Source: Guyanagaster necrorhizus (Eukaryota; Basidiomycota; Agaricomycetes; Agaricales; Physalacriaceae). From it: 11,673 nucleotides of DNA. Made by a program: the position numbers and the translations under genes. Shown in pieces: positions 1 through 8,593 of this stretch (position 1 is its first letter; every line of letters begins with the position of its first letter). Under the pieces are notes generated by a model. It was given only the letters and a program-made list of their open reading frames with translations. It was not told the DNA's origin and searched no databases. The stretch lies in assembly GCF_019112545.1 (NCBI RefSeq), contig NW_025064987.1, positions 1 through 11,673 of the forward strand. Reading direction: 5' to 3'.

Positions 1-177
1 ACCTCAACTGTATTTGGTGATTGTGTATTGAGTGGTTAGGTGTTGGTGATTGAGAGTTCATTCCTCATTCACTTCTCTTAGTCACTTAGCCGTTACCAAG
101 CACATCACCATGTCTCCGGTAAAGTCTCAATCCTTAGAGAGGATCACGGTTAACTTTTATCCATCATACTCTTTCGC
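1..177 (+). other. Outer end of left arm, no gene
   Basis: The outermost bases, beginning acctcaactg, show no recognisable transposon terminus, telomere repeat or gene. The mirror is 11497-11673. Short frames here carry no motif. Confidence 0.4.
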
Positions 178-411
178 TCAAGCCAACCAGATCTCAATAT
201 TGTGTTCCATGTTTCCAGGGTTAAGGTGGATATCCCGACAAAGAGAACCGTCAAACGGCTCTTTCAAATCGTCATAGGAGAGTCGAAGAGATAGAACAGT
301 TTTGTAGCCTTCGTTCCTTCTGAATTGATCCAGAGGGTCGATGTGGTAGAAGGAAAAATTCCGCGTCGGTCGAAATAACACATTGGCGTACCCCAGGTAG
401 AGGTTCATCAT
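178..411 (-). CDS. Unidentified 77-residue ORF, possible gene fragment
   Basis: An ATG-started frame of 77 codons on the minus strand of the left arm. It contains stretches such as FYHIDPLDQF and YDDLKEPFDG that read like ordinary soluble protein, and it ends in a TGA. I do not recognise a family. It has no clear signal peptide or membrane segment. Its 5' end lies next to where recognisable homology to the F-box paralogue begins on the opposite strand (about 415). It could therefore be the 3' part of an unrelated gene cut off at an old rearrangement joint, or a chance frame. No promoter or splice signal settles this. Confidence 0.25.
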   Translation of the reverse strand: MMNLYLGYANVLFRPTRNFSFYHIDPLDQFRRNEGYKTVLSLRLSYDDLKEPFDGSLCRDIHLNPGNMEHNIEIWLA

Positions 412-414
412 GGA

Positions 415-1045
415 CACCTCACCTCGCGTGCCCCGGGTGTCCGTTTGCCTTTGGTAAAGGCATTAAAAGCAGCAGAAGCCTTGACGGAGGTCTCTTTCGA
501 TGGCCTTGGTGTTGGGAATGTTGTAGACCTTCCATGGTTTCAGATAACATCCTTGACGGACATTCGCGCAAAGGAAGGTCGTTCTAGGATGTTCACACAA
601 ATACTCTCTGTGTCTCCTCATCTCAAAACGTCGCACTTCGAAAATAGTCCATGCTGAATTGAAATCGCTCACTACCTCTTCCAGCTTTATGTTGAAAATG
701 TAGAATGTCCTCAGTTGATATCTTTGACCGCCACTCGTTCGTTACCGCATATCGACCGGGACATCAAAGAGCTGATCACTCTTCTCAATGCTCTCTCCGA
801 CTTCTGCATATCGATAACTCCGATATGAACACCCAATTTCGGAGTATCCTTGCTTCTACGCCGGAACTTGTCCAACTGGAATTTTGCTTTACGAAATGGA
901 GCCCATCAATGGCCCAAGGCCTGACCACATTTATCCTCCGTACGGAAACAGTGAATGAAAGCCGCCGTCAGAAGACCTCCCATACATTACGGATCACTGG
1001 GATGCGCGATTCGACCAGGAAGATCATCTACGGATATATGTGTAA
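415..1045 (+). pseudogene. Decayed F-box/LRR-like paralogue
   Basis: Pieces of a protein related to the intact F-box gene downstream appear in order but in different frames. The first block (about 418-650) includes KALKAAEALTEVSFDGLG, matching TAFKAAPVLKEVSFEGIG of the intact protein, and ITSLTDI. A second block near 665-700 reads SLTTSSSFM. A third near 706-780 reads CPQLISLTATRSLPHID. A fourth near 780-950 includes SSQCSLRLLHID and SILASTPELVQLEF. The C-terminus at 989-1045 reads TDHWDARFDQEDHLRIYV then stop, against TGHWDPRFFQEDHRRVYV. Frames change at least four times. In-frame stops occur at 655-657 and 701-703. The F-box end is missing, and roughly 130 codons before the C-terminus are deleted. 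It is best read as a dead tandem copy, well diverged from its neighbour. Confidence 0.82.
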
Positions 1046-1402
1046 AAAATATACAGAGAATTGTAGAAACATTTGCAGTGAATCAGCATATTTTAACCTC
1101 ATATTATTGTATGTTTGAGTGTCAGAATTGGTAATTTTGCTGCAGAGGTTCTCCTTTCAGTATCTTTGTGACTGTCATGACTTCGGAAACTGTCGCGCGA
1201 CCCGCCCAACACAGTCTCCTTTTATGGTGTGAACATTACCCGTGTTCTTCTTTAACGTTCTTTCACCTCGACTCTCGCCATCGCCACGTCGCATCGCATT
1301 CTGAGACACTGAATTTTTTCTACCTGATACACTTGCTGGCCTTGCTAGTCTGGAATTTTCAACAATTCTCTCTGCATCCCAGACGCGAATCTTTTCACAC
1401 CG
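1046..1402 (+). other. Upstream region of the left F-box gene, no gene
   Basis: About 360 bases between the pseudogene stop and the predicted F-box start. The open frame here is not supported by any recognisable protein. The stretch from about 1190 to 1400 is pyrimidine-rich on the plus strand, as is common in fungal promoters and 5' leaders. A TTTTAT element lies near 1218, but I cannot assign a firm TATA box. The mirror is 10272-10628. Confidence 0.4.
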
Positions 1403-3080
1403 ATGGAGCGAGGAGTGACATGTTTATCCTGCTTCGGAAAGGGTTACTTGCCGCCTAGTAAGATGTCGTTTCTTCTCAATTGTACCGTCGAGTGCTGATG
1501 ACGTGCCAGAAAGTATAGAAACCAGTGCTGCGGAGATCCGCATGCACATCAACGACAACGAGCACCGCATCCGTCTTCTGAAATCAGAGTGCATCACGCT
1601 TAGGAAAAAAAATGAAGAACTTGGTCGAAATCTCGCTTGTTTATTATCTCCTCCCGATGCGACGCCCAACAACCGTTTTCCACCTGAAGTGCTAAGCGAA
1701 ATATTCGGGATGGCGTTAGACGGCGAATCTTTCAATGCGTCAGATACAGAGAAGGGTCCTTGGGCGCTCAGCCATGTATGCCATTCATGGAGATCTGCGG
1801 CATGTGGTGATTCTACGCTCTGGACGTCTTTCCTCATCGGCGACAGCTCAGTCTGTGTTCCCTACTACTCGACAACCCCCTCGTCTATGCCTAAACCTCG
1901 GAAAGATCCTGTTTCTCTATTATCGACTGTGCTATCTCGTTCGAATCAACGCGATATCAGCGTTGCGTTCAATATCTCTAACAGCAAGGTCGATATCCAG
2001 ACGAAGGCGACGATAAAAACGCTCCTACGGAACATCATCGAGCACTCGACGCGGTGGAAGGATATCAGCTTCTGCATGCCCTCTGAATTAGTCCTCATGC
2101 TGAATGACGTGGAAGGCAACGTCCCTCATCTGACGAAGCTACACGTCGCCTCATCTCGTTCCTCCACCGTTCCTTTACCTTCAATAACCGCTTTCAAGGC
2201 AGCGCCGGTCTTGAAGGAAGTTTCTTTCGAAGGAATTGGTGTCCACAAGTTCGCAGGTCTGCAATGGTCTCAGGTGACGTCCCTGACGGACATTCAGGAG
2301 GGCACGGGTAGCTGCAGAACATACACGGATATCTTATTTTCGGCTCCTCATCTTCGAACGTTGATCTTCAAATATCGTTCCGAAGGTCCTCTCCTGCAGA
2401 GCCAGGATCCCATTTTCCACCCCGGCTTGCAGTCCCTCACCGTCTGTTCCAGCATTTTCATGGAGGAAGTGCAGCTTCCGCACTTGACGAGCTTGACGGT
2501 GAGGCCTCGAATAGAAAATTACATCATCAATTATTCCATCAGCACGTTGATCGCTTCGTCTGGATGCTCGCTCCTATTTCTGCATGTGGACTTTCCTGTT
2601 ATAGACATCGACTTTTTCGACATCCTTCGTTCTACACCGGAGCTCACTCATCTGAAACTTCATTATCCCCAGTGGCACTTCTCGAATGACGAAGCTCTTA
2701 ACGATTTCGTGCTTGGTATGGACGAAACACTTTTTGACACTCTGGAGTACGAACTTTTGCCTGTGCTGGAGTCGCTAGAGATCACGATACAGGCAGACGA
2801 GGATCGGCTATCCCTGTCTACGTTTACCTTCCTCAATTCGTATTTTCTTGACATGGTTTTTGCGAGGTTGACGGTCGGCGCACTGCGGTCTATGAAGTTT
2901 GAGGCTGATACTGAAAGGTTGTTGGGGGATCTTGCCTTCAACGATATTATTCGGCTTAGAAAGATGAAGGACGAGGGGGTCAATATAAGTATTTGTACAA
3001 CGTCGAGAGAGAGATGTTATGTCACTGGTCATTGGGATCCACGGTTTTTTCAGGAAGACCACCGTCGCGTTTACGTATGA
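1403..3080 (+). CDS. F-box/LRR-like protein, left-arm copy (2 exons)
   Basis: Predicted substrate adaptor of an SCF ubiquitin ligase, inferred from domains. The long frame 1503-3080 opens with GTG, not ATG. A better model is ATG at 1403, exon 1 1403-1457, intron 1458-1509 (52 nt, GTAAGA donor, CTGAT branch-like site, CCAG acceptor), exon 2 1510-3080. The phase fits and gives 541 residues. Residues about 27-58 form a charged heptad-like helix (probable coiled coil). Residues about 73-127 are the F-box-like domain, with FPPEVLSEIF and LSHVCHSWRSAA followed by LW. The rest holds LxxLxL-type segments (LTKLHV, LKEVSF, LRTLIF, LQSLTV, LTHLKL, LESLEI), suggesting degenerate leucine-rich repeats. The gene is intact to the TGA. 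A fallback start is ATG 1542 (512 residues). Such genes form large, fast-evolving families in agaricomycetes; no specific target can be named. Confidence 0.85.
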
Positions 3081-4231
3081 AAGGAGTTACTTCTTTAGCT
3101 ACTGAGTTTACTAGTTCTCACATGCGATGACGGAAATACCAATGTGTTTTACTTGCCTGCCCTACTACTCAGAACCTCGAAATGCCTGTAAATCTTGGCT
3201 GATAGTCGTATTTAGCTTCAAAATATGACGAGAAACTGGATTGCTAGTATGAGTCAGTCTGAGTATTACTGACAGTACGCGACGCGGGACCGAATCACGT
3301 GGGCGTGACATACCCGCGTTTCTATTTTCAAATTGCAATCCAACTCCTCCCATCCAACAGTGGATGATGGCCTGCGAAGTGCTGCACGTTTTTCTAGTTG
3401 GATCAAAAAAAAGTGATCTCATGTACGATCCTACCTAGCCTTGACATTTTGTGTGCTGGGCCGCAGACTTTTTTTTTTTACGTGCTTCACTGTGTTCCCC
3501 TCGTCTCGCAGCATCACTAATATTACCCGACTGCTTGGAGACTATCTTGGCGGCCTCCGGGTGGCGTACTGCTGGTGAGTCATTCCACGACGGCGCTGGA
3601 TGATATAGGCGCTTGCGACTTGAGCGCCCTCCATGCGTGAGTCAGGTTGTTAAACAGCAGTGCCTTTCTCTTTCTGGATGACTCGCACGCTGTCTATCTA
3701 GCCGCCCGGTTGTTGTATGACTCGGTGCGGGGCTTCCTGTGTTGACTCAGGCGTGGTTTCTCATACTTAAAATGGGTGCGCCGTGGGCTTTTTTACGTCT
3801 ACTTATGCCTTCGTACTCTCTTCAGTTACCGCAGCGATCCTGGGGACCGGGATGCTCCTGGTCGGCGGGCGAGATGTGCCTCGTCGTCTACATGGAGAAT
3901 CGCCGGCAGATGATTGCCGCGTACCTGTGTCTCGTTTCGCGTATGTTCGCGTTTCCTTTCCTTGGGGGTTTTTTTTTCTGATTGTGATGTTAGATATTAG
4001 CAATGGCGCTAACGGCGTGAGTTGTATTTCGGCAATTTTGGATAGATCTGTAGTGTTGATGTGCTTTATCGATAGCCATTGAACCCGAATTTCTGGAAGC
4101 CTTGTGGGCTCTTGCGGTAGCGTTTGCTATCTAATGATGTACGGGCTCGCCTCTCGTATGGTCTTTTCGCGTGCTGATTCCCGTTCTAGCGCGAATCATC
4201 GCTACGACGTGTGTTGCTCACCCATCTCATG
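3081..4231 (+). other. Inner part of left arm, no supportable gene
   Basis: About 1.15 kb downstream of the F-box stop. It includes an 11-base T run (about 3469-3479) and a stretch (about 3480-3980) richer in G and C. A frame at 3783-4082 encodes a hydrophobic segment (AAILGTGMLLVGG) but opens with GTG and has no ATG. Its frame neighbours show no conserved motif. A GCAG-to-GGTGAGT interval around 3510-3577 could pass for an internal exon, but no continuing protein can be built from it. I see no RNA gene. The mirror is 7443-8593. Confidence 0.4.
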
Positions 4232-4577
4232 CCCTCGAGCCTCGACTAATGTCTCTCGCTGAGAATCGTCGGTACTTCCAGTTTGAGTGATTATGAGTTC
4301 TTCCACGGAGTGGCGTCGAACCAGGAAAGGGGCGCCTTGTTCCAACGAGGCCGATCAGATGAGGATGAGGTGCATCGAATGGTCTATATTAAGGAGGGGT
4401 CGAGCACTAACAGGGATGTGATCGTGCGATTCTGGAGATGTTCAGTCAATGTAAGACTGTTAATTGTAATTAGCATTCATATACAATAGAGCGTGGTGAT
4501 ACCTAGCAGATAATACGTGATTTGATCGATGTAATACTTGAAATAAGGGAGATGAAGATGAAGGAGACTTCGGACCC

Positions 4578-4588
4578 TATATATATAT
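4578..4588. repeat. Short alternating TA tract
   Basis: Eleven bases of strictly alternating T and A, followed by TTTAT, lying about 380 bases beyond the RTA1-like stop codon. It may be a simple microsatellite or part of an AT-rich 3' end signal; nothing more can be said. Confidence 0.5.
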
Positions 4589-4926
4589 TTATTGGATATT
4601 GAACAATGGGATGATCTTCGACCCAAGGCTCAAAGAGGCACAAGCATAGACAAAACATCAGTCGCACATTTGTGTCAAAGGGGACAAACAATCATCGGGC
4701 ACGACAACATTATGCAGTCGGATTGCGTTGTCTTGAGCGGTCAAGTATCATCTGAAAACTGAAGACCCTCGCACCGCAAACGGATGTGGTTCATTCAGGG
4801 TCCTGTAGCCACTTCTTCACTTTCCTCGCAAAAAGGGCCACTTTATTTGCTCGAGTCCCTGCACCAAGGCTTCTTCACACTATGGGCGCATAAGAATGCT
4901 AACTTCCAAGACAGTAAGATGCTTCG

Positions 4927-4947
4927 TCAGCAATATTTCATTGCTGA
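4927..4947 (-). other. 8-bp stem-loop just after the RTA1-like stop
   Basis: TCAGCAAT (4927-4934) and ATTGCTGA (4940-4947) are perfect reverse complements separated by five bases. The hairpin would sit about 20 bases into the 3' UTR of the RTA1-like transcript. It could affect mRNA stability, but a stem of this size can occur by chance. Confidence 0.35.
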
Positions 4948-4966
4948 TAGGGTATCGTTGGATAGG

Positions 4967-6256
4967 CTATTCGGTATCATTGTCAATGCGCCGCTTCATA
5001 AATAGCGCTGGATGCACGAGATTCCATAGAACCATCGCCGCCACCATCATCGCCGCATCCATGGCAACTATAATCAGCTATTAACCAATATGGACGGGAC
5101 TGAGGAGGTGGAGGCCCTACCAACAAACCGCTCAGTGTCCATATACCTCCCAAATATTCCATAGCTGAGCTCAAGGGTTCTGTATATCGTGCTACGAGCA
5201 CCGATTAATATTGGAATTCACATGGTTTGTACGAGAGGTATCTTACCGAACAAAGATGCAGGACATATCCAACATCAGGACCACGCTCAATACGAGGACC
5301 TGTTTGTCCCATGGAGCACGGGGAATGATTGTTCCCTGAGAGCTTTCCAATGCTTCGCTACTGGGCGAGTCGAGGGAATGTCGGATAAAGAAGAATACGG
5401 AGAAGATGAAATACAGGACGAGGGCGGCTAATAAGAATGCTCAATAGTGAAGGTAATATGAGGAGTAGGAAGGGCAGACCCAAGTGAATGGCAACGCCAG
5501 CAAGAATGACGTTGACACCCTATTAATTTTTATCAACATAGCGGGATTGTGTAGCGGGGCGGAAGCGCATACTGTGTTGACCTGGTCCAAATTTAAGCGT
5601 GGAACGGCGGCGAGGGAGATACCCAGTCCGACTATCATCAGGATCGCTGCAATCGCAGCCTAAGAGTTAAGTCAAAATAAATTGGTGGTACCCCAAAGAG
5701 GTAGAGTACTCACAAAGATGGCGAATATAATCAGGTCTGACGAAAGATGAGATGAACAATACGCCGGGAAGAAACAGGTATAGCTGACAGTACTGAGGCT
5801 TGAGGGGACTGTACCATGGACCCAACCGCTGAACAATCCGAACGAAAATCACGATGTTGGCAGCAAAAAGGAAAATCGGCGCAACCATGAGGCAGAAGTA
5901 CCTAGCGAAAGACAGTCAGAAAAGCCTGTTGCTCAGGAGAAGGATAAGAAAACGTACTGGACTTCGAAGGGTCGCAGAAGAAAAACATTGTTGTATGACC
6001 ACAACCGGCAGCTCCATCCTACAATCTCGGCAACGCCGCACAGGAAGATAGTATGAAAGACCCATAGTTGGCGCAAAACGATCGCTTGGCCGAAATGAAA
6101 AGCTGGAGAAGAGATCAATATCAGAGAAGAGAAGGAGAAGGAGCACTTACCCGTGGAAACTGAGAAAAAGACCAAAAAGATGATACAGGCCGTTTGTTCT
6201 GGGACATAGCCATAAAGACTGATGGGCAGGCGGGAGATAAAAGTAGAGGATTCCAT
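4967..6256 (-). CDS. RTA1-like seven-transmembrane protein (9 exons, 288 aa)
   Basis: Fungal RTA1-like membrane protein; the family is linked to lipid translocation and to resistance to toxins such as 7-aminocholesterol. Exons by splice-site reading: 6151-6256, 5958-6102, 5789-5901, 5714-5736, 5573-5659, 5480-5519, 5247-5427, 5121-5191, 4967-5067. The eight introns are 48-56 nt, all GT-AG, and all phases fit. Family hallmarks: YGYVPE near residue 15, STAFHFGQAI (34-43), GWSCRLW (64-70), YSPLKPQ (114-120), GVNVILAGVAIHL (159-171), RTIYRTLEL (232-240), and NLVHPALF near the end. Seven hydrophobic segments lie near 20-42, 46-66, 85-107, 122-148, 159-186, 213-233 and 256-278. Exon 3/4 (GTCAGC) and exon 6/7 (GTCTGC) use weak donors, chosen because they restore the family pattern. 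The QxxGGG stretch usual after TM4 is absent. No premature stop; only gene in the spacer. Confidence 0.88.
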
Positions 6257-6289
6257 GGCCGAAAGCTGGAATGGAGCAATCCTTCCATG

Positions 6290-6297
6290 CTTTTATA
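6290..6297 (-). promoter_or_regulatory. TATA box of the RTA1-like gene
   Basis: TATAAAAG on the minus strand, within cctataaaagcatgg, 33 bases upstream of the ATG at 6256. The match to a TATA consensus is strong. The spacing implies a very short 5' UTR if it is used, so transcription could instead begin at another site further upstream. Confidence 0.5.
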
Positions 6298-6796
6298 GGA
6301 TAGGCCACCGACGATAACTTGGCTTGGCCAGCCGAATAATGCAGCAGGATGGGGTTGACACGGGGCACTTTTTTTCATTCTCCGAGAGAGAAGTGCGAAG
6401 ACGCATGTGCTACAATCCAAAGGTAAGAATAGTACGGCACAGCAGGAATGTTTATGCGAACCATAGTGCCGGCCTTCCCGGATATCGTACTGTTTTGGTC
6501 CCTGCTGTCCGTAAATGGTCCTTGATGCATTGATGGTGCGACAGTAGAAGGAATGAGGAAACTGCACTTCGCTGAGCAATGAAAGGGCCTATCTTATAGG
6601 CACAAGTCATGACTAACGCACCATTACTCGAACCATTCCGCTTGCCACAGAATAATACCGGCACCCGAAAAGTTGATGCGGGGACCTTGGGTCGACGTCG
6701 GAAATGACTGTTGATACGATTACGGTAGTTCCGGCATCGTCACACGGCATAAATAATGTGAGGACAACGCTGAAGTAACGTCCGATACTACATGGG

Positions 6797-6808
6797 CCAT
6801 GGCCATGG
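6797..6808. promoter_or_regulatory. 12-bp perfect palindrome CCATGGCCATGG
   Basis: Reads the same on both strands, about 540 bases upstream of the RTA1-like start. It consists of two overlapping CCATGG units. It could be a binding site for a dimeric protein, but no known factor is assigned and chance is possible. Confidence 0.25.
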
Positions 6809-6876
6809 AGTAGGATGGTAATGGTGAAGAAGCAAGAATGAGCCTGAGAAAAAATGGAATTTGGTCACGAAGCCGA

Positions 6877-6892
6877 AGATGCCGCGGCATCT
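6877..6892. promoter_or_regulatory. 16-bp perfect palindrome AGATGCCGCGGCATCT
   Basis: Sixteen bases identical on both strands with a CCGCGG core, about 620 bases upstream of the RTA1-like gene. CGG triplets in inverted array are the classic contact of fungal Zn2Cys6 regulators, which often control transport and resistance genes. The link here is inference only. Confidence 0.35.
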
Positions 6893-7442
6893 GCCGCTTT
6901 TCTTCAACCGAACCGCCAGCGGCCAGATTCCTTGCAAATCCCCTGCTCATTTAGTAACCCGAAAAATTGTCCGCTGAAAAACCATAGGCTTACGTACTCA
7001 AAGCCGCAACATTAACGTGTACCAAGACATGGTACGCACCTGGCAGATCCATAAATAGTCGTTTTCATCTAACATAGCATCACTCGGAATCAAAATCCCA
7101 CTTCTCTACCACCGTATGTTCGGTGCCGACCAGCATTGCAAACATTATGCCATTGATTTCGGTTCTTCGCATCATGTACCCAAAGAGCCGAATCTCGCCT
7201 TGAACATCTTTTTGTGTCACCAGGAATTCTCAGATATTCAAAATCACGGAGCGAAGGACATTTGTTAGAATGACGGTTCGTGGAGGTGTATAGTAAACTA
7301 CTTAAGGAGATATATGAATAAGGAAGAGATCTAAACTACACTTTGAATGAGGATATGCTATGTACGTAAGGGATGAAAATATTCTGAATTCGTCAGTCCG
7401 TTCCAGGAGCAATGAATAAGGATACAATGGATAGTACAATAC

Positions 7443-8593
7443 CATGAGATGGGTGAGCAACACACGTCGTAGCGATGATTCGCGCTAGAACGGGAATCAG
7501 CACGCGAAAAGACCATACGAGAGGCGAGCCCGTACATCATTAGATAGCAAACGCTACCGCAAGAGCCCACAAGGCTTCCAGAAATTCGGGTTCAATGGCT
7601 ATCGATAAAGCACATCAACACTACAGATCTATCCAAAATTGCCGAAATACAACTCACGCCGTTAGCGCCATTGCTAATATCTAACATCACAATCAGAAAA
7701 AAAAACCCCCAAGGAAAGGAAACGCGAACATACGCGAAACGAGACACAGGTACGCGGCAATCATCTGCCGGCGATTCTCCATGTAGACGACGAGGCACAT
7801 CTCGCCCGCCGACCAGGAGCATCCCGGTCCCCAGGATCGCTGCGGTAACTGAAGAGAGTACGAAGGCATAAGTAGACGTAAAAAAGCCCACGGCGCACCC
7901 ATTTTAAGTATGAGAAACCACGCCTGAGTCAACACAGGAAGCCCCGCACCGAGTCATACAACAACCGGGCGGCTAGATAGACAGCGTGCGAGTCATCCAG
8001 AAAGAGAAAGGCACTGCTGTTTAACAACCTGACTCACGCATGGAGGGCGCTCAAGTCGCAAGCGCCTATATCATCCAGCGCCGTCGTGGAATGACTCACC
8101 AGCAGTACGCCACCCGGAGGCCGCCAAGATAGTCTCCAAGCAGTCGGGTAATATTAGTGATGCTGCGAGACGAGGGGAACACAGTGAAGCACGTAAAAAA
8201 AAAAAGTCTGCGGCCCAGCACACAAAATGTCAAGGCTAGGTAGGATCGTACATGAGATCACTTTTTTTTGATCCAACTAGAAAAACGTGCAGCACTTCGC
8301 AGGCCATCATCCACTGTTGGATGGGAGGAGTTGGATTGCAATTTGAAAATAGAAACGCGGGTATGTCACGCCCACGTGATTCGGTCCCGCGTCGCGTACT
8401 GTCAGTAATACTCAGACTGACTCATACTAGCAATCCAGTTTCTCGTCATATTTTGAAGCTAAATACGACTATCAGCCAAGATTTACAGGCATTTCGAGGT
8501 TCTGAGTAGTAGGGCAGGCAAGTAAAACACATTGGTATTTCCGTCATCGCATGTGAGAACTAGTAAACTCAGTAGCTAAAGAAGTAACTCCTT
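7443..8593 (-). other. Inner part of right arm, no supportable gene
   Basis: Mirror of 3081-4231, with the same content: an A run at about 8195-8205, an ATG-less hydrophobic frame at 7592-7891, and no recognisable protein or RNA gene. Confidence 0.4.

Larger units (their letters stand above)
1..4231 (+). repeat. Left arm of 4.2-kb inverted repeat
   Basis: This segment is the reverse complement of 7443-11673, with position x pairing with 11674-x. All landmark features, all open frames and the 11-base T run near 3469-3479 are mirrored at the expected coordinates without an indel. Identity stops between 4231 and 4232: the left arm continues with ccctcgagcc, while the reverse complement of the right side continues with gtattgtact. 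The arm starts at base 1, so its outer boundary is not visible. It carries an F-box pseudogene, an intact F-box gene and non-coding DNA. No transposase was recognised in it. Confidence 0.97.
4232..4966. other. Spacer between left arm and RTA1-like stop, no gene
   Basis: About 735 single-copy bases with only short unsupported frames. They contain an AT-rich tract with alternating TA at 4578-4588 and probably the 3' UTR and transcription end of the RTA1-like gene, which is read leftward into this stretch. No convincing exon, tRNA or mobile element was found. Confidence 0.4.
6257..7442. other. Upstream region of the RTA1-like gene, no gene
   Basis: Nearly 1.2 kb of single-copy DNA between the RTA1-like start and the right arm. 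Short frames on both strands lack recognisable motifs. It contains the TATA box next to the gene and two perfect palindromes (6797-6808 and 6877-6892) that could bind dimeric factors. The whole apparent promoter lies within the spacer, so it would travel with the gene if the spacer flipped. Confidence 0.4.

Noticed and set aside
1168..1458. 96-codon plus-strand frame just before the F-box gene
   Set aside because: It has no recognisable motif and overlaps the predicted promoter and 5' exon in another frame.
1424..1837. 137-codon minus-strand frame over the F-box 5' end
   Set aside because: Antisense shadow of the F-box coding sequence, with no features of its own.
3165..3422. ATG-started 85-codon minus-strand frame downstream of the F-box gene
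   Set aside because: Composition looks random, there is no known motif, and it runs antisense to the probable 3' UTR of the F-box gene.
3783..4082. Hydrophobic 99-codon frame that could be a membrane protein (mirror 7592-7891)
   Set aside because: It opens with GTG and has no ATG, no conserved motif and no convincing splice partner. Duplication in both arms is only the repeat, not evidence of selection.
6121..6579. 152-codon minus-strand frame upstream of and overlapping the RTA1-like start
   Set aside because: It opens with TTG, overlaps exon 1 of the RTA1-like gene in a different frame and includes its TATA region.
4232..7442. CRISPR array, rRNA or tRNA genes in the spacer
   Set aside because: No regularly spaced repeats and no cloverleaf or rRNA signature seen on either strand.
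7358..7570. 70-codon minus-strand frame crossing the right inner junction
   Set aside because: It exists only because the junction joins arm and spacer, and it has no motif or plausible start context.
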